From GCA-2862585 sp049890295 (lineage in GTDB: Bacteria > Bacteroidota > Bacteroidia > Flavobacteriales > UBA7312), in NCBI GenBank assembly GCA_049890295.1, contig JBMHBP010000005.1, positions 1 through 64,000 of the forward strand: a stretch of 64,000 bases of DNA, written 5' to 3'. The position numbers and the translations under genes are program-made. How positions within the stretch are numbered: position 1 is the stretch's first letter; each line of letters begins with the position of its first letter. This document shows, piece after piece, positions 1 through 9,904 of the stretch. The notes beneath the pieces were generated by a model. That model was given only the letters and a program-made list of their open reading frames with translations. It did not search any database and was not told the origin of the DNA.

Positions 1-1108
<1,108 letters not shown>

Positions 1109-1243
1109 ATAAAAGTTATATAATTTTCCTGGTTCATTATAAGCTAAAAAAAATTGACGTGAATTATTTGTTTAATTTTTGTCTATCCCAATAAATCAAA
1201 GAACAAATTTGTTTTCCCTACAGAACATTTCTGAAAGGGTCGG

Positions 1244-1273
1244 CAAAGATACAATACTTTTAATATTCTCAAA
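1244..1273 (-). promoter_or_regulatory. rRNA operon promoter P2 (proximal)
   Basis: On the minus strand the sequence is TTTG (1273-1270), an 18-nt spacer and TATCTTTG (1251-1244). It matches the Bacteroidota consensus with one base less spacing than P1 and lies about 112 bp downstream of it. Tandem promoters are common for rRNA operons. The rest of the 1109-1511 gap is A/T-rich leader with no gene I can support. Confidence 0.75.
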
Positions 1274-1355
1274 CAGTTTTGGATTTTTTTTTAAAAAAAA
1301 TTTTTGTGAACAAAACTCTTTGTGATGTTGTTGCTTTTTCGTTCAAAAGCGGGTG

Positions 1356-1386
1356 CAAATATAACTTCTTTGAAATAGCTAACAAA
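1356..1386 (-). promoter_or_regulatory. rRNA operon promoter P1 (upstream)
   Basis: On the minus strand the sequence is TTTG (1386-1383), a 19-nt spacer and TATATTTG (1363-1356). This is an exact match to the Bacteroidota housekeeping promoter consensus TTTG-N19-TAnnTTTG. Transcription should start near 1350, giving a leader of about 240 nt before the 16S 5' end. Confidence 0.85.
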
Positions 1387-1511
1387 CCTTTTATGTTTTT
1401 TTTTAAAATATTAAATATTATCTAGTAAATAATAATTACGATAACTGTTTTTTGTCAAAAAAGCATGAAATATAAATTATTAAATGCGTGAAATAGAGTA
1501 AAAAAAGGCAA

Positions 1512-2186
1512 TTAAGGCGTACTATTAGCTACTGACACAACTTTTCCATTAAAAAGCATACCGCTGTCTACTGCAAAATCATGAATATATTTGGCCATTT
1601 GTTGTGCGGTAATATTAGGTTCGTATTCAGGAAACGCTTCTTTTAGCATTTCTGTTTTAACCGCACCTAATGCAAGAGCATTAAAACTCAAACTAGTATT
1701 TTTATATTCTTCTGCTAAGCATTCCGTTAAAATTGTAAGTGCTCCTTTACTACTGCTATAGGCTGATAGACCTGGGAATTTAACACTTCCCTGAACTCCA
1801 CCAATACTACTTATATTTACTATATGAGCTTTATCATTAAACATGGGTAAGGTGTTGCGTATTAGCTTAAAGACTGAAAACACATTAACCTCATATAGAT
1901 ATCTTATATCTTGATCGGTGAGCGAAAGGAACGGTTTATTTATAAGTGCACCTGCATTATTAATGAGTATATCTATCTTACCCATTTTTTTTAGTTCTTC
2001 AGTCAGCGGCGTATAATCATCGTCGGATAAGTTGAATGATTTGACTTTTGCTCCTTCACTCTCTAAAACTTTTAATTTACTTTTTGTTCTAGAAATTGCC
2101 AAGACGTTATTTTGCTTATTTTGTAAGAACAATTTAACAAGTTCATACCCTATACCCCGACTTGTTCCTGTGATCACTACATTCAT
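1512..2186 (-). CDS. SDR-family oxidoreductase, possibly pterin-linked
   Basis: This 224-residue protein is a classical short-chain dehydrogenase/reductase, a cytosolic NAD(P)H-dependent enzyme. It shows the cofactor glycine motif TGTSRGIG (residues 6-13), NNAG (76-79), a catalytic serine near 126-127 and the YxxxK pair Tyr143/Lys147. It overlaps the end of the upstream phenylalanine hydroxylase gene by 4 bp (ATGA), so the two are almost certainly co-transcribed and translationally coupled. The substrate cannot be read from the sequence. The partner suggests a pterin reductase role (sepiapterin- or dihydropteridine-reductase-like) that would feed or recycle the hydroxylase cofactor; that is inference. 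Confidence 0.85.
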   Translation of the reverse strand: MNVVITGTSRGIGYELVKLFLQNKQNNVLAISRTKSKLKVLESEGAKVKSFNLSDDDYTPLTEELKKMGKIDILINNAGALINKPFLSLTDQDIRYLYEVNVFSVFKLIRNTLPMFNDKAHIVNISSIGGVQGSVKFPGLSAYSSSKGALTILTECLAEEYKNTSLSFNALALGAVKTEMLKEAFPEYEPNITAQQMAKYIHDFAVDSGMLFNGKVVSVANSTP

Positions 2187-3919
2187 TGCATCATATTTAT
2201 TCCGTCTTCAATAAGATGTTTAACGGTCTTGTTTTTATTCATTTTCAAAAAACCCAAAATTTCTGTAGAAAGCTTTTTATCGTCACAAATTTCAAGGATT
2301 TCAATAGCACATAACCAATCATTATTAAACTCTTTAAGTTGTTGCCATATTAAAGGAAGTTCATTTTTTGATAATTCACCCTGTCTTATTAAACGTACAG
2401 CTTTGTATAAATCGTGTAATTTAAGACGTTCTTGACTATATATGATTTTATGTGTTTTTTCTGTCGGCACAAATGGATTTTCTTTTGAATATTGGTCTTT
2501 GTCAGCAATACCTGAATAAACTGAAATAATTTTTTCTCCGACAGCCATATCATAAATCCCCCATTCTGGTTCAAACAATGTTGTATCTTCGCTGTTCACA
2601 ACTTTACATTCTTTGAAGGATAATAACATAATTTTACCCAAATTGTTACGTAAGGTGTCTATTAGCACACCGTCTACTACTATTCCACTCTCAAATTCTA
2701 GCTTTACTCTTGTATTAACGATAATACCGAATTGATTTAACTCTTCTGTACTAAAATTTTCTAATGATTTGTTTTGACCTTTTAAACGACCTACAGGAGA
2801 ACTAAAACCATCATTATGATAATCTTTACTATGACCGACTAATTCTGTGTTCTGAAAAGATAATGCAGTTGGAGATAATGTTGAAAGGTAAATTAATTCG
2901 TTTTTTTCTAAAAACATGCTATTAAATATTCCTGAAACTTGAAGACCTGAACTATATTCTGCAGTACACAATCCTTTTGATTGAATGGCTTTTTCAACAC
3001 CTTCTTTTCCACCCTTTCTCAAACTCATTGTATCAGCAAACTGCTCTAGTACAGTTGTTAAGTGGTTATAATCTGGGGTAACGAATAGCTGTGGCTGTGG
3101 TTCTGTAATATCAAACGATTGATGTATAGCTTCAATTGAGTACGGAATTTTTCTAACGTCGTCTTTAAGACAACTTTCACTTTCTCCTATTGATGAAAGT
3201 AATCCAGCACCATAAATTTTTGGATTATTTACGTCTCCAATCAGACCATATTCAACTGTCCACCAATGCAAATTTCTAATTTTTGCCATTTCAGATGGTT
3301 CTCCCATATTATTTTGAATTTCATCAATTGCTTTTTCAGCTTTTTCAATTTCTACAGGCTGTGTGTAAGGATCTTCTTTTATAATTGATAAATGTCTGAT
3401 AGCTTCATATAACTCAAAGTCTTTGGCTGAAGAAATAGCTTTACTGCCTATTTCTCCAAACAACCTAAGGTATTCTGCATACTTAGGATCAGCTATAATA
3501 GGTGCATGACCAGCCGCTTCGTGTAATATATCTGGGGCTGGGGTATATTCTATATGCTCAATCTGACGAATATCTGCAGCAATTACTAGCACTTTATATG
3601 CTTGAAACTCCATAAATGAAGCTGGTGGTAAAAACCCATCAACACATACACATCCCCAGCCTATTTTTCCCAATATATCGTTCATATCCTGTATATTAGG
3701 AATAGAATCAATTGTAATTCCTGTCTTTTCCAAGCCTTGTAAATAAGAATTATCTGCTACATTTTTTAAAAAAGAGAGGTTTTTATACATGACATAACGC
3801 CATACTGCATGATCTAAAGATGTGTATTCATTGTAATTTTGTCCCACAACAAATTGCCTTAGATGATTTGGAAGGTTAGAAACTTGGAGGTTTCCATAAT
3901 CGTTAAAATCTGTTTTCAT
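2183..3919 (-). CDS. Phenylalanine 4-monooxygenase with long C-terminal extension
   Basis: The N-terminal half is an aromatic amino acid hydroxylase, which turns phenylalanine into tyrosine using O2, tetrahydropterin and a non-heme iron. The iron ligands are visible as His133 and His138 (HEAAGH) and Glu223 (TVEYG), followed by YGAGLLSSIGE (236-246), a hallmark of the family. Proteobacterial PhhA proteins are under 300 residues; this one has 578. The extra roughly 260 C-terminal residues match no domain I recognise. I recall similarly long versions in other Bacteroidota. The gene overlaps the SDR gene by 4 bp and has a TAAATTTG box 20 bp upstream of its ATG. Confidence 0.93.
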   Translation of the reverse strand: MKTDFNDYGNLQVSNLPNHLRQFVVGQNYNEYTSLDHAVWRYVMYKNLSFLKNVADNSYLQGLEKTGITIDSIPNIQDMNDILGKIGWGCVCVDGFLPPASFMEFQAYKVLVIAADIRQIEHIEYTPAPDILHEAAGHAPIIADPKYAEYLRLFGEIGSKAISSAKDFELYEAIRHLSIIKEDPYTQPVEIEKAEKAIDEIQNNMGEPSEMAKIRNLHWWTVEYGLIGDVNNPKIYGAGLLSSIGESESCLKDDVRKIPYSIEAIHQSFDITEPQPQLFVTPDYNHLTTVLEQFADTMSLRKGGKEGVEKAIQSKGLCTAEYSSGLQVSGIFNSMFLEKNELIYLSTLSPTALSFQNTELVGHSKDYHNDGFSSPVGRLKGQNKSLENFSTEELNQFGIIVNTRVKLEFESGIVVDGVLIDTLRNNLGKIMLLSFKECKVVNSEDTTLFEPEWGIYDMAVGEKIISVYSGIADKDQYSKENPFVPTEKTHKIIYSQERLKLHDLYKAVRLIRQGELSKNELPLIWQQLKEFNNDWLCAIEILEICDDKKLSTEILGFLKMNKNKTVKHLIEDGINMMQ

Positions 3920-3938
3920 GATAGGCTGGTTAGTAAAC

Positions 3939-3946
3939 CAAATTTA
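3939..3946 (-). promoter_or_regulatory. -7 box of phenylalanine hydroxylase operon
   Basis: TAAATTTG on the minus strand matches TAnnTTTG and lies 20 bp before the ATG at 3919. No TTTG is found at the expected -33 spacing, so this is a partial match. Confidence 0.5.
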
Positions 3947-3971
3947 GCAAAACAAATGAGATTTTAACTAA

Positions 3972-6209
3972 TTATTTTAGTTGATTCTCTAAAGATGTGT
4001 TATAAATATTTTTAAACTCGTCAATGTTTCCGAAAGATTGTTCATCAATTCTCAATTCTCCTTTAGTAACATGACCTAAAAGAGTAAAGGGAACTTTTGA
4101 TTGATTTAAAATGTCTAGAAACTCATCTTCTTGTGTTTCTCTCACAGATACAACAACTCTAGAAGGAGACTCTCCAAATAAAAAGGCATCTTCACGAATT
4201 TCACTATCAGTAGTAATATCAAAACCTACATTATTTGGCATTGCACTTTCTAGTAGTGTAATAAATAATCCGCCATCTGAAATATCATGAGCTGATTCAA
4301 TTTTTTGATTTCTTATTAATTCTTTAATAATATATTGTAATTGAAGCTCCTTTTCTAAATTAAATGGTGGCGTTGAACTCTTTTTATAGTTATGAAATGA
4401 TGCTAGATATTCAGAGGAGCTGATATCATTATACGATTTTCCTATAAGGTAAATTAAATCACTTTTACCTTTAAAATCTAATGACATTACATGATTTTTG
4501 TCTTCTACAATTCCTAGCATACCAATTGTAGGTGTTGGAAAAACTGGTACTTCTTTTCCATCAATAGCTGTCTGATTGTAAAAACTTACGTTACCGCCAG
4601 TTACGGGTGTATTAAATATTTTACATGCTTTTGACATACCTTTAATTGCACCTACGAATTGCCAATATACTTCTGGGTTGTAAGGGTTTCCAAAATTTAA
4701 ACAGTTCGTAATAGCACTTGGTACCCCTCCTGAACACACTATATTTCTAGCAGCTTCAGCGACAGCCATAGCACATCCTTCTTCTGGATCAGCATTAACC
4801 ATTCTTGAGTTACAGTCAACGGTCATAGCAAGTGCTTTATTAGTACCTTTTATATTGACAACTCCAGCATCTTTTGGTGCGTTAGTACCCATATTAATAG
4901 TTCCTACCATAGAGTCGTATTGCTCGTAAACCCATTTTTTTGATGCTATATTTGGGTGGGATGTTAGAAACTTAGCGACTTGTACTAAATCTTTAGGTTG
5001 TTTAATCTGATCGATTCTAAATGATTTGAATTCTTGATAATAGGATGGTTCACTGTATTCACGCTTATAAATTGGAGCTCCACCACCAAGTACTAAATCA
5101 CCTGCCGGTACATCGGCGACTAATTCACCATGCATATAATATTGAAGTCGATTACCTTCTGTAACTTCTCCTATTTGTTCACAACTCAAATCCCACTTAT
5201 CATAAATGTTATGAACGATATCTTCTTTTCCTTTCTCAACGACAATCAACATTCTCTCTTGGGATTCTGAAAGCAAAATTTCCCAGTCTTTCATGTCATC
5301 TTGACGGGTTGGAACTTTATCAAGATGTATAATCATACCATGTTCTCCTGCAGCACTCATTTCAGAGGTGGAGCAAGTAATTCCTGCTGCACCCATATCT
5401 TGCATGCCTACAATGGCATCAGTTTGACCAAGCTCTAGAGTAGCCTCAAGCAATAATTTTTCTTGAAATGGATCACCTACCTGAACTGCTGGTAAATCAT
5501 CAGCAGAATCTTCTGTTATATCTTTAGATGCGAAAGCTGCACCATGAATACCGTCTTTTCCAGTTCTGGAACCAACTATAAAAACTGGATTTCCTACACC
5601 TGATGATGTTGCAGAAATAAGATGGTCAGCTTTCATAATTCCTGCAGAAAAGGCATTTACAAGCGGGTTTGTATTGTAGCACTCATCAAAGAATACTTCA
5701 CCACCCACAATAGGAATTCCAAATGCATTTCCATAATCACCAATGCCTTTTACTACACCTTTGACTAACCATTTTGTTCTGTCAAGGTCTATATTTCCAA
5801 ATCTAAGTGAGTTTAATTGGGCTATTGGTCGTGCACCCATGGTAAAGATATCTCTATTTATACCTCCTACTCCAGTTGCTGCACCTTGGTAGGGCTCTAG
5901 TGCTGATGGGTGGTTGTGACTTTCTATTTTAAATGCACATGCCAATCCGTCTCCTATGTCTACTAGACCTGCATTTTCTTCACCGGCTTTGACGAGCATA
6001 TGAGGACCGTCTTTAGGCAAAGTTTTTAACCATACAATTGAGTTTTTATAGGAGCAATGTTCAGACCACATCACTGAAAAAATACTGACTTCTGTAAAGT
6101 TAGGTGTACGTCCTAAAATCTCTTTTATTTTATCAAATTCTTCAGCTAGAAGGCCTAATTCTACGGCTTGTTCTAAAGTTGCTTCTGAGAGTGTTGCTTG
6201 TGCAGACAT
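3972..6209 (-). CDS. purL: Phosphoribosylformylglycinamidine synthase subunit PurL (small type)
   Basis: PurL catalyses the fourth step of purine synthesis, ATP- and ammonia-dependent conversion of FGAR to FGAM. At 745 residues it is the small PurL type, which needs separate PurQ and PurS partners; neither is in this window. The signature WSEHCSYKN (48-56) with active-site His51 is intact, as are the ATP-site segment around ESHNHPSALEPYQGAATGVGG and the second-repeat signature MTVDCNSRMV. It is followed at 52 bp by the phenylalanine hydroxylase gene, which has its own promoter box. The sister enzyme purE lies 4.5 kb upstream on the same strand. Confidence 0.97.
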   Translation of the reverse strand: MSAQATLSEATLEQAVELGLLAEEFDKIKEILGRTPNFTEVSIFSVMWSEHCSYKNSIVWLKTLPKDGPHMLVKAGEENAGLVDIGDGLACAFKIESHNHPSALEPYQGAATGVGGINRDIFTMGARPIAQLNSLRFGNIDLDRTKWLVKGVVKGIGDYGNAFGIPIVGGEVFFDECYNTNPLVNAFSAGIMKADHLISATSSGVGNPVFIVGSRTGKDGIHGAAFASKDITEDSADDLPAVQVGDPFQEKLLLEATLELGQTDAIVGMQDMGAAGITCSTSEMSAAGEHGMIIHLDKVPTRQDDMKDWEILLSESQERMLIVVEKGKEDIVHNIYDKWDLSCEQIGEVTEGNRLQYYMHGELVADVPAGDLVLGGGAPIYKREYSEPSYYQEFKSFRIDQIKQPKDLVQVAKFLTSHPNIASKKWVYEQYDSMVGTINMGTNAPKDAGVVNIKGTNKALAMTVDCNSRMVNADPEEGCAMAVAEAARNIVCSGGVPSAITNCLNFGNPYNPEVYWQFVGAIKGMSKACKIFNTPVTGGNVSFYNQTAIDGKEVPVFPTPTIGMLGIVEDKNHVMSLDFKGKSDLIYLIGKSYNDISSSEYLASFHNYKKSSTPPFNLEKELQLQYIIKELIRNQKIESAHDISDGGLFITLLESAMPNNVGFDITTDSEIREDAFLFGESPSRVVVSVRETQEDEFLDILNQSKVPFTLLGHVTKGELRIDEQSFGNIDEFKNIYNTSLENQLK

Positions 6210-6227
6210 AGTTTTAATTTAAAAGAG

Positions 6228-6235
6228 CAAAAATA
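6228..6235 (-). promoter_or_regulatory. -7 box of purL
   Basis: TATTTTTG on the minus strand fits TAnnTTTG and lies 19 bp before the purL ATG. No clear -33 TTTG is present at the usual spacing. Confidence 0.5.
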
Positions 6236-6296
6236 TAAATCCGAAGCGTTTAATAGCATTTAAATAGTAGGCTTTTTAAAAAGTTTTCAAGAAAAA

Positions 6297-7937
6297 TCAC
6301 CAAATCACTTCATCTTTTTCGCTATACCATGACTCATAATTAGATTTGTGAAGCTTTTCGACTTCATTTCGCTTTATTTTCATGGATGGTGTAAGTAGGT
6401 TATTTTCAATCGTCCACTCTTCTTTTAGTACAATAATCTTTTTGATATGCTCATGAGCTTCAAATTTTGGATTTACCACAGTAAGTGTTTTTGAGAGACT
6501 GTTAATCACGTTTTCTTTAGGTCGATTTTGTCCATATTCTGAAAGCGTAATCAATGCAATTGGATTAGGAATCCCGTCACCTACAACACAGACTTGCTCA
6601 ATATTTTTATTAGCCGAAAGCTTCATTTCTATTGGAGCAGGAGCCACATATTTAGCTTTTGAAGTTTTAAATAAATCTTTTACTCTACCTGTGATTTTCA
6701 AAAATCCATCTTGATCAATGTATCCTTCATCACCTGTATACAACCAACCCTCTTTGATGCTTTCACTTGTTTGTTTTTCTTCTTTATAATACCCATCCAT
6801 TAAAGCGACATGTTTTATAAGAATTTCATTCTGATCACTAAGTTTTACCTCACAATGTGGTAATGCCTTTCCGACATAACCCATTTTTATTTGATCATTA
6901 AAGGTGACGTGAGAATAACAACAGTTTTCTGTCATAGCATATGCTTCCTGTATATTTAGCCCTAATCGTTTAAACCACTTCATGGTTGATACTGGAGTCG
7001 GTGCTGCACCTGTAAAAACATTTTTAGCTTCCTGTAAACCTAAGCCAGACTTTACTTTCTTTTTTATAAGTGAAGAAACTAGTGGAATGGAAAGTAAAAC
7101 GTTTAGTTTTTGCTGAGATAATTTTGTTAAAATTCCTTGCTGAAACTTTGTCCAAATTCTTGGTACTCCTAAAAATACGGTTGGTTTCGTCTCTGCCAAA
7201 TTCTGTGCAAAAGTATCTAAACTTTCAGCAAAGGATACCATACCTCCAGAGTATAGACTACCCATTTCAACCAATAACCTTTCTGCTATGTGGCACAATG
7301 GTAAATATGAGAAAAATCTATCTTGTTCTGCCAAAGGAATCAACGGAACAGCATTTGATGTTGCGAAGGAAAAATTATAAAATTTGTGCATTACACCTTT
7401 TGGTATGCCAGTAGTTCCAGAAGTATAAATAATAGTAGCTAGGTCTTGTGGTGAGCGAATTATATTCTCTTCAATTGGAGGCAACTCTTTGGTGAGGTCA
7501 TCCCATATTGGATAGCCTTCTTCACTGTAAAATGGATAGGCTATGCAAGGCATATCTTTTGGAATGCCTGGTCGCATACTAGCAAAATCATCTAGTTTAC
7601 CCACAAAGACAAGTTTTGTTTCACTGTGTTCTAGTATTTGTTTTACTGACTCAGCCTTAAGATTGGGGTATAATGGAACTGAAACATGACCTGACATCAT
7701 TATTGCTAAATCACTCATAATCCAATGAGCACAGTTTTTGGACAGTATAGCAATTTTACTATTTGGTTCCAAGTTCAATGACTGGAGATAAGCGGCCATT
7801 TTTCGAACTTCTGTGGCCATTTCTTTCCAAGTCCATTTTTTCCATTCGCCATCTATTGGCTGACGCATGTATAATTTATTTGGATTTTTTGCTTCCCAAT
7901 GGTAAAGCATTTCTAGTGGAGATTTATAGTCTTGCAT
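6297..7937 (-). CDS. Long-chain acyl-CoA synthetase (AMP-forming)
   Basis: This ANL-superfamily enzyme activates a fatty acid to acyl-AMP and then acyl-CoA. The P-loop IIYTSGTTGIPKGVMH, the adenine motif YAMTEN, the YTGDEG hinge-side motif and a C-terminal GRVKDLFKTSKAKYVAP segment are all present. The frame opens at 7988, but I choose ATG 7937 because a TATATTTG promoter box lies at 7961-7968, so a transcript from it would lack the earlier start, and because the family-like N-terminus (YKSPLEMLYHWEAKNPNKLY) begins there. That gives 546 residues. The KTSKAKYVAP stretch and the length resemble FadD15/long-chain types common in Bacteroidota; chain-length preference is not readable. Confidence 0.92.
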   Translation of the reverse strand: MQDYKSPLEMLYHWEAKNPNKLYMRQPIDGEWKKWTWKEMATEVRKMAAYLQSLNLEPNSKIAILSKNCAHWIMSDLAIMMSGHVSVPLYPNLKAESVKQILEHSETKLVFVGKLDDFASMRPGIPKDMPCIAYPFYSEEGYPIWDDLTKELPPIEENIIRSPQDLATIIYTSGTTGIPKGVMHKFYNFSFATSNAVPLIPLAEQDRFFSYLPLCHIAERLLVEMGSLYSGGMVSFAESLDTFAQNLAETKPTVFLGVPRIWTKFQQGILTKLSQQKLNVLLSIPLVSSLIKKKVKSGLGLQEAKNVFTGAAPTPVSTMKWFKRLGLNIQEAYAMTENCCYSHVTFNDQIKMGYVGKALPHCEVKLSDQNEILIKHVALMDGYYKEEKQTSESIKEGWLYTGDEGYIDQDGFLKITGRVKDLFKTSKAKYVAPAPIEMKLSANKNIEQVCVVGDGIPNPIALITLSEYGQNRPKENVINSLSKTLTVVNPKFEAHEHIKKIIVLKEEWTIENNLLTPSMKIKRNEVEKLHKSNYESWYSEKDEVIW

Positions 7938-7960
7938 AGGTATATAATTATTCTGATGTT

Positions 7961-7968
7961 CAAATATA
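7961..7968 (-). promoter_or_regulatory. -7 box of the acyl-CoA synthetase gene
   Basis: TATATTTG on the minus strand is a perfect -7 box located between the two possible start codons (7988 and 7937), which favours the internal ATG. No TTTG sits 19 bp upstream. Confidence 0.5.
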
Positions 7969-8023
7969 GCCTTTTTACAAAATATCATTTATCTCAAAAA
8001 CAATAGCATATAAATCAAATTGT

Positions 8024-9904
8024 TCAGAAATTACACTTTACTAAAAGTTTATATTCGGTTAATTTATTTCCATTTACACTTCCACTTCGAATGGGGGTAT
8101 TGTCAAAGAAATAAATTTGTGAAAACTTAAAGTTGAACATCCAATTTCTACTAAACTTATATTTAAGAACTATTACTGACTTTTGACCCTGGCCGTAAAA
8201 TGATGGTACTGAAAATGCATACAATACATCTGGTTCATAGGTATATATTCGGCTTGTAAAATTTGGGGTGTCAAATAACATGTACCGAAGTACTAACCCC
8301 CATTTACTTTCAAGCGATTTATAATTCATATCTTGAAACATTAAGTAACCCCATTGATTATCCACATGATTTACTGCAATTCTACTTTTAAACTTTAATT
8401 CTTGCCATTTATAGTCAAACTGACTTAATAGTTTTAAATGACTAATTTCATGATTTGATTTTAATCCATTGTAATCCGTAATATCTTTCAGTTTATTTTC
8501 ACATTGAATCCGCCAAAAAACATGAAATTTTTTTGATGATTCGTGTTTAAGTTCTAAAAAGTAATCTGCTCCTCTCTGCCTTACACTTGTATAATAACTC
8601 AATGTTGGAAATTCAAAATAATCAGTATAAAAAGATAATTTCCATTTCCTTGATGGAATTAATTGAAGACCCGTGTAGAGACCTTTTTCGTTTCTGTTGG
8701 TTGATTGTTCTCCAAAAGCATTTGACTCCCAGCTATGGTGTTGTTCTGAAAAACTTCTATATAGCATAGCAATAGCTAATTGATTAGATAAATTGAGTGT
8801 TATAGCTGATATAGCAGATAGTGATTGATTTACATAATTTACTTCACCGAAAAGATGTGCATTTTGAAAGGTAAATGAATAATCGGATCCGAGGTTGAAG
8901 GATTTTTTCAAAGTATCCTTTAATAAGACCAGTGATTTATCCCATTCTTTGGTAATAAAGTAAGCAGATGAGCTTACTTTATTCTTAGTGTATCCAATTT
9001 TGGCTCCTAATTGTTTTTCTAAAATTTGATTCTTATTTTCTAGTTCTCCTTCAGTTCGGTGCAGGCCAATATCCTGTAATGAAGTAACTAATTTTGTTGT
9101 CTCATCATAACTTCCGTCAATATGATTGGCAGAATACCACGAAGTCAATTTCCATTTGTTTAAGACATGTTCATAAGCAAAGCCTCTCATAAAATGACTT
9201 TCTCTTGATGAGGAATGAACTCGAATTGTAGGGTTCTTTTTGAAAGTATTTAAAACTTCTGAGGATTTACCAAATCCAAACCCTTGAAAATGTGAAATAC
9301 CCTGTCCTAATGATAATTGAAAATCACCCAAAAATAATTTAGAGTTTTTGAATCCATAAGTAAAATGAAATGAATTGAAGTCAAACCAATTTTCTCCTAA
9401 GTCTTTTTCTGTGAGTAGGCCTATTGTCACATTTTTAAATGTTGATTTGTACCTTAAAAGGTGTTTATTTTTTGATCCTAGATAAGTGCCGTTAGTGTAT
9501 TCCAATTGTTTTTCAAATTGACTTTGATATAGAGTAATAATTTGGTGTGTAGCAGTTTTACTATTTGTTTCTATTGGACTAACTTCAACAAAATGGAGTA
9601 ATAGGTTAATTTTAGATCGGTCAAAATCTTGTATAGCTTGTAATTCGTAAACTGATGTAAAATAAACCTTATTTTTCCTGTAATTCAAAATAGCTTGAAC
9701 CGTTTTGACATCTAAAAAATGGAGCTGAATTAATTCATCATATGAACATTGATTTAAATTTAATGGCGATTCTAATAAATCGTAAAGATACTCAAGCTGG
9801 GATTCATCAATTTCCTCAAATTCGAACTGAGAAAATAGTTCATCAGGTAAACTTTGAGTGTAGGCATAATTTACTAAAATGATGAAAATCAAAATGCGTT
9901 TCAT
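8024..9904 (-). CDS. Secreted helix-hairpin-helix / outer-membrane beta-barrel protein
   Basis: The 626-residue product begins with a signal peptide (hydrophobic residues 4-14, AYTQS cleavage region). Residues of about 45-110 form a ComEA-like helix-hairpin-helix block: LNLNQCSYDELIQLHFLDVK followed by a second hairpin ending in DFDRSKI. The remaining 500 residues alternate polar and aromatic positions, as in an outer-membrane beta-barrel, and the chain ends in CNF, a terminal aromatic typical of barrels. I know of such HhH-barrel fusions in Bacteroidota, but none with a known function. The gene overlaps the upstream barrel gene by 4 bp. DNA binding or uptake is only a guess from the HhH motif. 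Confidence 0.75.
   Translation of the reverse strand: MKRILIFIILVNYAYTQSLPDELFSQFEFEEIDESQLEYLYDLLESPLNLNQCSYDELIQLHFLDVKTVQAILNYRKNKVYFTSVYELQAIQDFDRSKINLLLHFVEVSPIETNSKTATHQIITLYQSQFEKQLEYTNGTYLGSKNKHLLRYKSTFKNVTIGLLTEKDLGENWFDFNSFHFTYGFKNSKLFLGDFQLSLGQGISHFQGFGFGKSSEVLNTFKKNPTIRVHSSSRESHFMRGFAYEHVLNKWKLTSWYSANHIDGSYDETTKLVTSLQDIGLHRTEGELENKNQILEKQLGAKIGYTKNKVSSSAYFITKEWDKSLVLLKDTLKKSFNLGSDYSFTFQNAHLFGEVNYVNQSLSAISAITLNLSNQLAIAMLYRSFSEQHHSWESNAFGEQSTNRNEKGLYTGLQLIPSRKWKLSFYTDYFEFPTLSYYTSVRQRGADYFLELKHESSKKFHVFWRIQCENKLKDITDYNGLKSNHEISHLKLLSQFDYKWQELKFKSRIAVNHVDNQWGYLMFQDMNYKSLESKWGLVLRYMLFDTPNFTSRIYTYEPDVLYAFSVPSFYGQGQKSVIVLKYKFSRNWMFNFKFSQIYFFDNTPIRSGSVNGNKLTEYKLLVKCNF

Noticed and set aside
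1141..1511. A small gene between 16S and the SDR gene
   Set aside because: Very A/T-rich, stop codons frequent in all frames; tandem rRNA promoters and leader account for it.
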